From an uncultured Collinsella sp. (GTDB lineage Bacteria > Actinomycetota > Coriobacteriia > Coriobacteriales > Coriobacteriaceae), in the NCBI GenBank assembly GCA_900554465.1, contig USHF01000088.1, positions 1 through 6,362 on the forward strand: DNA of 6,362 nt, written 5' to 3'. Below, piece by piece: positions 1 through 5,134 of the stretch. A program made the translations under genes and the position numbers. How positions within the stretch are numbered: the stretch's first letter is position 1; every line of letters begins with the position of its first letter. The notes under the pieces were generated by a model, which had not been told where the DNA came from, searched no databases, and saw only the letters and a list, made by a program, of their open reading frames with translations.

Positions 1-48
1 CGAGATCTGCGCATGTCTCGTGGGCTCGGAGATGTGTATAAGAGACAG
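1..48 (+). other. Untrimmed Illumina Nextera i7 adapter (artefact)
   Basis: These bases are library adapter, not genome. Bases 1-6 (cgagat) match the 3' end of the P7 primer. Bases 7-14 (ctgcgcat) occupy the 8-base i7 index slot and match Nextera XT index N722 as I remember the index list. Bases 15-29 are the Nextera read-2 segment, and bases 30-48 are the 19-bp Tn5 mosaic end, agatgtgtataagagacag. All four parts are contiguous and in the order of a tagmentation adapter. The genome therefore starts at base 49. The mosaic end must not be read as a natural transposon end. Confidence 0.98.
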
Positions 49-55
49 GCTTACC

Positions 56-1255
56 CTAGAGCTTGTGGTGGCGCTCTTCCTTACGTTCCTCGGCTGCCTG
101 CTCCTCCTGCTTAAAGGCGGGGTCGTCGGGGGTGACGAGCTCATCCTCATGTGTGCGCTTGTTGTAATGGTGGCGCAGCACGGGCTCAAACAGATGTAGA
201 TGCTTGGCAAAGGCCGCCGAACCAATGGCGAGCACGGTAAAGATGAGCACGCGCATGGGCACCTCGACCTGGTTAATCGCGGCGGCGCCGGCCGAAAGCA
301 TGATGCACCAGGCGTAGATGAGGAGCACTGCCTGTTTTTGGTTGTAGCCTTCTTGGATCAGGCGGTGGTGGATGTGGCCCTTGTCGGCCTGCCCGATGCT
401 AATGTGGGCGCGCTTGCGGCGCACGATGGCGCTAAACGTGTCGATGATGGGCACGCCGGCAACTATGAGCGGAATGATAAGCGAGGTGAGCGCGGCGGTG
501 CGGCTCACGTTGAGCAGCGAGATGGAGCCCAGCGCAAAGCCCAGAAGCAGCGACCCCGAGTCGCCCAAGAAGATGCTTGCGGGGTTGAAGTTGTAGCGCA
601 AAAAGGCCAGACAGGCGCCAAAGAGCGCAATGGAGAGCGCGGCGGCGTCGATGCGGCCCGAGAGAACGGCCATCGAAAACATGGTGAACGACGCGATGCC
701 GCAGATGCCCGTGGCCAAGCCGTCGAGGCCGTCGATGAGGTTAATGATGTTGGTGAATGCCACCAGATAGATCACGGTGATGGGGTAGGCGAGCCATCCG
801 AGCATGATCTCGCCGGGGGCAAACGGGTTGACGATGACGCCGATCCGTAGGCCGCCGATACAGGCGATAAGCGCGGCGAGGACCTGTCCGGCCAGCTTTT
901 GCTTGGGCTTGAGCTGGAAGACGTCGTCGATAGCGCCGGTCGCAAAGATGACGGTAAAAGAAAGCGCAAGTATGGGGTAGCTGATGTGCAGACGGGGGTG
1001 GGGCACCAAAACGGGCGGCCAACCCAGGTACCAGGTGCCTAGGATTTGCACAATACAGGCAACGACCAGGCCCAAAAACACCGCCGTTCCGCCCAAACGC
1101 GGGATGGGCTTGGTGTTGATGCGGCGCTTAGAAGGATAGTCGACGGCGTCGAGCTTAATTGCCAAGCGCTTGACCAGGGGCACCGTGAGGAAGGTCGTGA
1201 TGAAGGCCGCTGCTGCCACGCATAGATACGGTATGTAGCTCGGGGATGAAGCCAT
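56..1255 (-). CDS. WecA/TagO-type undecaprenyl-phosphate glycosyl-1-phosphate transferase
   Basis: This 399-residue polytopic membrane enzyme belongs to the MraY/WecA/TagO family. The family transfers a sugar-1-phosphate, commonly GlcNAc-1-P, from a UDP-sugar to undecaprenyl phosphate, the first membrane step of teichoic acid or other envelope glycopolymer synthesis. Visible motifs, in order, are: a cytoplasmic loop with KRRINTKPIPRLGG (43-56); the Mg-binding DD pair (110-111) in GAIDDVFQLKPKQK; NIINLIDGLDGLA (169-181); NPASIFLGDSGS (224-235); and DKGHIHHRL (291-299), the HxHH-type motif typical of the WecA branch rather than MraY. About ten hydrophobic segments are visible. The C-terminus is a charged cytoplasmic-looking tail (about 363-399) rich in Glu, Lys, Arg and His. 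I chose the ATG at 1255 because TM1 follows directly (IPYLCVAAAAFITTFL). The frame stays open to 1375, but that extension is Arg-rich and unlike the family. No start has a good Shine-Dalgarno, so the start is less certain than the function. The exact sugar substrate cannot be told from sequence. Confidence 0.93.
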   Translation of the reverse strand: MASSPSYIPYLCVAAAAFITTFLTVPLVKRLAIKLDAVDYPSKRRINTKPIPRLGGTAVFLGLVVACIVQILGTWYLGWPPVLVPHPRLHISYPILALSFTVIFATGAIDDVFQLKPKQKLAGQVLAALIACIGGLRIGVIVNPFAPGEIMLGWLAYPITVIYLVAFTNIINLIDGLDGLATGICGIASFTMFSMAVLSGRIDAAALSIALFGACLAFLRYNFNPASIFLGDSGSLLLGFALGSISLLNVSRTAALTSLIIPLIVAGVPIIDTFSAIVRRKRAHISIGQADKGHIHHRLIQEGYNQKQAVLLIYAWCIMLSAGAAAINQVEVPMRVLIFTVLAIGSAAFAKHLHLFEPVLRHHYNKRTHEDELVTPDDPAFKQEEQAAEERKEERHHKL

Positions 1256-1482
1256 GAATCTAAAAACCGCCAAGCGTCGAAGGAAAAGGTCAAAGGTTGC
1301 TAAGCGCAAAGGGCATAGCCGAACCATGATACTCGACCAAGGGGGGTGCATGGAATTGCACGCAGCGATAATCACGCGCTTACCAGATATTGGGATGTTG
1401 TCGATGGATTGTCGGGATGCCGGTGGGGATCCATATGGACTGTAATGGCGATTTTCGGCAAAAGAAAACCACCCCCCACGTT

Positions 1483-1513
1483 ACGAAAATGAACCCACCT
1501 AAAACAGGTGGGT
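1483..1513 (-). terminator. Possible minus-strand terminator hairpin
   Basis: A perfect 8-bp stem (1493-1500 with 1506-1513, five-base loop) is followed on the minus strand by TCATTTTCGT. This is U-enriched but not a clean U tract. On the plus strand no T run follows. It could end a minus-strand transcript from the 1514-1660 region, or it may simply be one arm of the structured RNA. Confidence 0.3.
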
Positions 1514-1660
1514 GCCCTCATCGACTGTTCCAGCGTCCTTAACAACGAAGGATACCTGTACTAGGTACGACTGTGTGGGCTCCCTAAATAAACGCGACGG
1601 TTCACCCAGTTGCTCCGCGGGGGGCGGAATACCTACATCATAAAGCGGCACTTTGTCGAT
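1493..1660. ncRNA. Candidate structured RNA (hairpin cluster), family unknown
   Basis: About 170 non-coding bases hold five local pairings plus a long-range one. They are: ACCCACCT 1493-1500 with AGGTGGGT 1506-1513; GTCCTT 1535-1540 with AAGGAT 1548-1553; TACCT 1553-1557 with AGGTA 1563-1567; 1571-1579 with 1601-1609 (one mismatch, two G-T pairs); TCCGC 1614-1618 with GCGGA 1624-1628; and a closing helix ATCGAC 1520-1525 with GTCGAT 1655-1660. A second long-range option, GTGCC 1512-1516 with GGCAC 1647-1651, crosses the first, so it would be either a pseudoknot or an alternative fold. The strand is unclear. Wobble pairs in the 1571-1609 stem favour the plus strand. The position of the strongest hairpin at one end would suit a minus-strand RNA ending near 1480. 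The minus-strand 3' part loosely recalls 6S RNA, but I cannot confirm any family. Confidence 0.35.
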
Positions 1661-1667
1661 TCCAGTC

Positions 1668-1696
1668 TTGACATTACAAAAATCGTGTCGGACGAT
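1668..1696 (+). promoter_or_regulatory. Likely sigma70-type promoter for the radical SAM gene
   Basis: A perfect -35 box TTGACA (1668-1673) is followed after 17 bases by GACGAT (1691-1696), which matches the -10 consensus at only 3 of 6 positions. Transcription would start near 1703 and give a leader of about 75 bases with a small hairpin at 1715-1730. The -35 is strong evidence; the -10 is weak. Confidence 0.5.
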
Positions 1697-1766
1697 TACG
1701 GCGCCTTGGGCTCGAACCGTCTGTGCGGTTGGTCCCTTTACGTTTGAGCTGCTGAATCATTGTTTT

Positions 1767-1770
1767 GGAG
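1767..1770 (+). promoter_or_regulatory. Ribosome binding site deciding the radical SAM start
   Basis: GGAG at 1767-1770 lies nine bases before the ATG at 1780. The in-frame TTG at 1765 overlaps this site and so is unlikely to be the start. Confidence 0.6.
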
Positions 1771-1779
1771 CATGTTTTT

Positions 1780-2718
1780 ATGCCGACGTCGTTGACCGAA
1801 CTTTTTTCGCCCGCCTGCCATTTGTGTCCGCGCCGTTGCGGTGCGGCGCGCGATGAGGGCGCGCGCGGCGTGTGCGGTGCTAACGACACACTCAAGGTGG
1901 CCCGCGCGGCGCTTCATATGTGGGAGGAGCCGCCCATTTCGGGCGAGGCCGGCTCGGGTACGATTTTCTTTAGCGGCTGTTCGCTCAAATGTATCTACTG
2001 CCAAAACCACGAGATCTCGACCGGCAATTTTGGCCTTGAGATTTCGCCCGAGCGCTTGGTCGAGATTATGCTGGAGCTGCAGGAGCAGGGCGCCAATAAC
2101 ATCAACCTGGTGACGGCGACGCACTATGCGCACCTGTTGCCTGCCGCGATTGCCGCGGCACGGACGCGCGGGCTGGTCATCCCCATCGTCTACAACACGA
2201 GTGGTTATGAGCGCGCGAGCGCCGTGGCGGCGCTGGGCGACCTGGTCGACGTGTGGCTTACGGACTTTAAATATGCCGATGCCGGGCTTGCGCAGTCGCT
2301 TTCTCATATTAAGGACTACCCGCGCGTGGCCGTGTCGGGTCTGGCCCAGATGGCGCGCGAGATTGAGCGCCGCGGGGGAGAGCTGGTGGACGAGGACGGG
2401 CTCATGAAGCGCGGCATGATCGTGCGTCACCTGGTGCTGCCGGGGCATGCCGACGATTCGTGCCGCGTGTTAGACCTGGTGTGGCAGACGGTGGGCGACG
2501 TGCCGATCTCGGTCATGAACCAGTACACGCCCAATGCACTCATGCGCGAACAAGGCGGCGACCTGGCGCGCGCCGTGACGCGCGAGGAGTACGAGCAGGT
2601 GCTCGACCATGCCGACGACCTGGGCTTTACGACGATGTTTTGGCAAGAAGGCGGCGCGGTAGACGAGAGCTTCACCCCGGCCTTCGACACCACCGGCGTC
2701 CTCACCAGCGCAAAGTAG
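1780..2718 (+). CDS. Radical SAM protein, PflX-like (COG1313), function unassigned
   Basis: This 312-residue protein has the radical SAM cluster motif CxxxCxxC at C67, C71 and C74 (GCSLKCIYCQNHEIS), which would bind a [4Fe-4S] cluster and cleave S-adenosylmethionine. The wider pattern is that of the PflX family, homologues of pyruvate formate-lyase activating enzymes: an N-terminal CHLCPRRC plus VC, the LHMWEEPPISGEAGSGTIFF region (45-64), NNINLVTATHY (106-116), VYNTSGYE (137-144), RHLVLPG (216-222) and MNQYTPNA (246-253). Four extra cysteines (C13, C16, C20, C32) precede the core, as is usual in this family, and may bind metal or a second cluster. The protein should be cytosolic; no signal peptide or membrane segment is seen. 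The start at 1780 has GGAG nine bases upstream. The substrate of the family is not established to my knowledge. No glycyl-radical enzyme gene lies in the window, so an activase role is unsupported. It appears to be transcribed alone. Confidence 0.9.
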   Translation: MPTSLTELFSPACHLCPRRCGAARDEGARGVCGANDTLKVARAALHMWEEPPISGEAGSGTIFFSGCSLKCIYCQNHEISTGNFGLEISPERLVEIMLELQEQGANNINLVTATHYAHLLPAAIAAARTRGLVIPIVYNTSGYERASAVAALGDLVDVWLTDFKYADAGLAQSLSHIKDYPRVAVSGLAQMAREIERRGGELVDEDGLMKRGMIVRHLVLPGHADDSCRVLDLVWQTVGDVPISVMNQYTPNALMREQGGDLARAVTREEYEQVLDHADDLGFTTMFWQEGGAVDESFTPAFDTTGVLTSAK

Positions 2719-2727
2719 CGCGTTCGC

Positions 2728-2763
2728 CGATGATTTTTAATCCCCGTCCCAGAAAAATCATCG
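2728..2763. repeat. Perfect 11-bp inverted repeat after the radical SAM gene
   Basis: CGATGATTTTT (2728-2738) is exactly complementary to AAAAATCATCG (2753-2763), with a 14-base loop. It starts nine bases after the stop codon at 2716-2718. No T tract follows the stem on either strand, so it is not a standard terminator, although it could still end or protect the mRNA. The loop contains CCCCG (2742-2746), which can instead pair with CGGGG (2762-2766), making two mutually exclusive folds. The loop motif CCCCGTCCCA (2742-2751) recurs at 2799-2808, again followed by an A-rich run. Confidence 0.6.
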
Positions 2764-2828
2764 GGGTGGCTCGGACGTTTGAAAAGTAGTCAAAACAGCC
2801 CCGTCCCAAAAAGACTGGTTATTGGGCG

Positions 2829-2856
2829 TTGACAGTTGGCGAGCCGTAGGTAAAAT
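2829..2856 (+). promoter_or_regulatory. Sigma70-type promoter of tRNA-Ala
   Basis: TTGACA (2829-2834) and TAAAAT (2851-2856, 5 of 6 consensus) are separated by 16 bases. The predicted start, around 2863-2865, leaves only about five to seven bases before the mature tRNA. This is typical of a dedicated, strong tRNA promoter. Confidence 0.8.
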
Positions 2857-2869
2857 ATCAACTTGTCCT

Positions 2870-2942
2870 GGGGACGTAGCTCAGTTGGGAGAGCGCTGCC
2901 GTCGCATGGCAGAGGCCGAGGGTTCGACTCCCTTCGTCTCCA
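2870..2942 (+). tRNA. tRNA-Ala, anticodon CGC
   Basis: A full 73-base cloverleaf can be drawn. The acceptor stem is GGGGACG (2870-2876) with CGTCTCC (2935-2941). The D stem is GCTC with GAGC (2879-2882, 2891-2894). The anticodon stem is CTGCC with GGCAG (2896-2900, 2908-2912), and the loop is GTCGCAT. The T stem is GAGGG with CCCTT around TTCGACT. The anticodon CGC (2903-2905) reads the alanine codon GCG. The third acceptor pair is G-U (2872 with 2939), the main alanine identity element, which supports the assignment independently. The discriminator is A2942. The next bases are CCC, so CCA is not encoded and must be added after transcription. GCG is a frequent alanine codon in the neighbouring genes, so this isoacceptor fits the local codon use. 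Confidence 0.97.
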
Positions 2943-2956
2943 CCCTTGGATTTGAT

Positions 2957-2988
2957 AAGCCGCTGACATTGTGTCGGCGGCTTTTTTT
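2957..2988 (+). terminator. Rho-independent terminator after tRNA-Ala
   Basis: AAGCCGCTGACA (2957-2968) pairs with TGTCGGCGGCTT (2972-2983) over 12 positions, with one T-G wobble and a three-base loop. It runs straight into a tract of seven T (2982-2988). It starts 15 bases after the tRNA. The ribosome binding site and start of the next gene follow within 20 bases. Confidence 0.88.
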
Positions 2989-3006
2989 AAAAGAAAGGGC
3001 TTTACC

Positions 3007-3465
3007 ATGGCCGAGCTTGAGTCCCAACCATTGTCCGACGAGGAGCGCGCTGAGTTGGAAGAGCTCCGCGCTGAGAAGGCCCGCCGCGAGGCTCGGGAAG
3101 AGGCTCGTCGCGAGCGCGAGGAGCTGGCTGCCCTGCGTGCCGAGCGTACGAAGGCCGAGGAGGCCGCCGCGAACGCCGCATCCGCATCGGCGCCCGCGCC
3201 CGCTCCCAAGCCCGCTGCTGCGAAGCCTGCACCTGCCGCGCCCAAACCTCAGCCTAAAAAGGCCGCTCGTCCCAAGTCCGTCGAGCCCAAGCTGAGCCGT
3301 GACGAGATGACCTTTGCCCAGCGCATGGTTACCTCCAAGGAACCTACGGGCGAGAACGAGATCCCTGGCATGGCGCCGGCTCAAAAAATCATCATTGTCC
3401 TTGCCCTCATCGCGTTTGTCATCTTTATGGGCTACACGATCCTGACCAGCATGGGCCTGCTCTAA
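3007..3465 (+). CDS. Small C-terminally anchored coiled-coil membrane protein, function unknown
   Basis: I do not recognise this 152-residue protein as a named family. Residues 10-55 are very rich in Glu, Arg and Ala (EERAELEELRAEKARREAR) and should form a long charged helix or coiled coil. Residues 56-90 are a low-complexity Ala/Pro/Lys linker. Residues 95-122 (SRDEMTFAQRMVTS and following) are mixed and look like the most specific part. Residues 127-148 (QKIIIVLALIAFVIFMGYTIL) form one clear transmembrane helix, with only a few residues after it. There is no signal peptide, so the likely topology is tail-anchored with the N-terminal part in the cytoplasm. The ATG at 3007 has an AAAGAAAGGG purine run (2990-2999) ahead. 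An in-frame GTG at 2971 falls inside the terminator hairpin and is rejected. The gene starts 18 bases after the terminator T tract, so its expression probably depends on read-through or on a promoter I cannot see. Ala/Lys/Arg-rich composition alone could mimic a coiled coil. Confidence 0.85.
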   Translation: MAELESQPLSDEERAELEELRAEKARREAREEARREREELAALRAERTKAEEAAANAASASAPAPAPKPAAAKPAPAAPKPQPKKAARPKSVEPKLSRDEMTFAQRMVTSKEPTGENEIPGMAPAQKIIIVLALIAFVIFMGYTILTSMGLL

Positions 3466-3549
3466 CCGATTTACATCGGGCGTCATGTCCGCATCCTCTG
3501 CTCTCGTCTAACCCTCAATTTCTGTACCACACATCTGAAAGGTCGCCCC

Positions 3550-5055
3550 ATGGCTTTGACCGACATCTCGCATCCCACCGACATTGCAATGCTCACCGAT
3601 CTGTACGAGCTCACTATGGCCCAGGGCCTGTGGGAGAGCGGCAAGGCCAATGAGCAGGGTTGCTTTACCGCGTTTTACCGCGACCATCCCTTTGGCAGCG
3701 CCTATGCCGTCATGTGCGGCACCGCCGAACTACCCGAGCTGGTCGAGAACCTGCGTTTTACGCCCGAGGATATCGACTACCTCGCATCGCTTGAGGCCCC
3801 GGCCGGCGGCGCGATGTTCAAGTCCGCATTCCTCGACTACCTGCGCGATTTTCGTGCGCATGTAAATATCGACGCCGTCCCCGAGGGCGAGCTCGTCTTT
3901 CCGCGCGAGCCCATGGTGCGCGTCACCGGTCCTGCGCTCGAGTGCCAGCTGCTTGAGACGGCGCTGCTCAACATCGTCGGGTTTCAGACGCTTGTCGCTA
4001 CCAAGACGGCGCGCGTGGTGCTGGCGGCGGACGGCCGTCCCGTTGCCGAGTTTGGCCTGCGCCGCGCCCAGGGTCCCGATGGCGGGCTGGCCGTCGCGCG
4101 CGCGAGCTACGTTGCCGGCTGCTCCTCTACATCCAATGTGCTCGCCGGCCGCCGCTACGGTATTCCCGTCTTTGGCACTCATGCGCACAGCTGGGTGATG
4201 AGCTTCGATTCCGAGCTCGAGGCATTCCGGGCTTTTGCTAAGTCGAGTCCCAAGAACTGCACGCTGCTCATCGACACCTACGACGTACGTGAGGGCTGCG
4301 AGCATGCCATTACGGTTGCCAAGGAGATGGAGGCGGCAGGCGAGCGTCTGTCGGCTATTCGCATCGACTCCGGCGACCTCGCCAAGCTCTCCAAGTATGT
4401 TCGTGGCCGTTTTGATGCCGAGGGCCTGCCCTATGTGGGGATCTCGGTTTCTAACGATCTGGATGAGTACACGATTCAGTCGCTGCTCGACCAGGGCGCG
4501 CCCATCGACAGCTTTGGCGTGGGTACCAAGCTTGCGACCTGCTATGACCAGCCGGCGCTGGGCGGCGTGTACAAGCTTTCCGCCCGCCGTGCGAGCGAGG
4601 CAGATCCATGGACGCCGGTGGTCAAGCTCTCCGAGCAGCCCTACAAGCGCACGATCCCGGGTGTGCAACGCGTGCGCCGTTATTATGACGGCTTTGGCGG
4701 CCCGGTCTGCGACATGATCTACGACGAGGACCATCTGGCGGGGGAGGGCACCGCGCGCGGCAATACCCTCGTGGCCGTGAATGATGCCGCCCTGGTGACC
4801 GACGTGTCCGAACTTGAGTATCGCGAGCTGCTGGTGCCGATCGTGCGCGATGGCAGTGCGGTGGCTCCGCGTGAGAGCATCCAGGACGCGCGCGAGCGCT
4901 GTGCTTGGGCGCTCGACCATCTGGACGCAGCTTTCAAGCGCTTCCTGTACCCGCAGACCTATGTGGTGGGTATGGAGCAGGGCCTGGCTCAGGTGCGCGA
5001 CGAGCTCGTGCGTAAGAACATGGCCGCGGCCTCTGCCTTTCCCTGGGCTCACTAA
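3550..5055 (+). CDS. pncB: Nicotinate phosphoribosyltransferase
   Basis: This enzyme joins nicotinate to PRPP to give nicotinate mononucleotide, with ATP hydrolysis, in the Preiss-Handler route of NAD salvage (EC 6.3.4.21). It is a soluble cytosolic protein of 501 residues, the usual length for the longer bacterial form. Family landmarks are: the N-terminal LTDLYELTMAQGLW (15-28); EFGLRRAQGPDGG (167-179); FGTHAHSW (208-215), where H213 sits at the position of the histidine phosphorylated in studied enzymes; LLIDTYDV (239-246); IRIDSGDL (270-277); SNDLDEY (301-307); and FGVGTKL (322-328), the phosphate-binding part of the barrel. The ATG at 3550 has GAAAGG (3537-3542) seven bases upstream, and the motif-bearing N-terminus begins soon after. 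The gene lies 84 bases after the small membrane protein and 79 bases before proB, on the same strand. I see no clear promoter in the 5' gap, which holds only a weak 5-bp hairpin (3466-3479). No catalytic motif appears damaged. Confidence 0.97.
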   Translation: MALTDISHPTDIAMLTDLYELTMAQGLWESGKANEQGCFTAFYRDHPFGSAYAVMCGTAELPELVENLRFTPEDIDYLASLEAPAGGAMFKSAFLDYLRDFRAHVNIDAVPEGELVFPREPMVRVTGPALECQLLETALLNIVGFQTLVATKTARVVLAADGRPVAEFGLRRAQGPDGGLAVARASYVAGCSSTSNVLAGRRYGIPVFGTHAHSWVMSFDSELEAFRAFAKSSPKNCTLLIDTYDVREGCEHAITVAKEMEAAGERLSAIRIDSGDLAKLSKYVRGRFDAEGLPYVGISVSNDLDEYTIQSLLDQGAPIDSFGVGTKLATCYDQPALGGVYKLSARRASEADPWTPVVKLSEQPYKRTIPGVQRVRRYYDGFGGPVCDMIYDEDHLAGEGTARGNTLVAVNDAALVTDVSELEYRELLVPIVRDGSAVAPRESIQDARERCAWALDHLDAAFKRFLYPQTYVVGMEQGLAQVRDELVRKNMAAASAFPWAH

Positions 5056-5134
5056 TTCCTTGGGCGGTAGGGGCGAGTCACGCTTCCCTGGCCGCCGGCT
5101 CGGCCGTTCGCTGAACAGTTGATTGGTTTGACGT

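Larger units (their letters stand above)
1256..1779. other. Divergent intergenic region, 524 bases
   Basis: This region separates the minus-strand transferase from the plus-strand radical SAM gene. I see no convincing protein gene: the open frames here lack family motifs and are short or antisense. Bases 1256-1490 show little beyond an open but non-family-like extension of the transferase frame and two six-base homopolymer runs (G at 1341-1346, C at 1472-1477) that form an 8-bp inverted match (1341-1348 with 1470-1477). Bases 1493-1660 contain a cluster of hairpins, listed separately. Bases 1668-1696 hold a likely promoter for the radical SAM gene. A small hairpin (AACCG 1715-1719 with CGGTT 1726-1730) lies in its predicted leader. 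Confidence 0.7.

Noticed and set aside
30..48. Tn5-type mosaic end as evidence of a natural transposon
   Set aside because: It is joined to index and primer sequence in the exact adapter order, so it comes from library preparation.
1738..2448. Minus-strand frame of 236 codons across the radical SAM gene and its leader
   Set aside because: It is antisense to a protein with clear radical SAM motifs and shows no motif of its own; it also covers the likely promoter leader.
3466..3479. CCGAT-TTAC-ATCGG hairpin after the membrane-protein stop as a terminator
   Set aside because: The stem is only five pairs and is followed by GC-rich sequence with no T tract, so termination here is not supported.
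2881..3486. Minus-strand open frame over the tRNA, terminator and small membrane protein
   Set aside because: It overlaps a well-formed tRNA and terminator, and its product is low-complexity Arg/Gly/Leu sequence arising from the repetitive Ala/Glu/Arg codons of the sense gene.
3730..5052. 440-residue open frame on the minus strand opposite pncB
   Set aside because: It is an antisense shadow caused by GC-rich third positions. It has no family motif, is full of Arg/His/Ala, and lies over a gene with every pncB motif intact.
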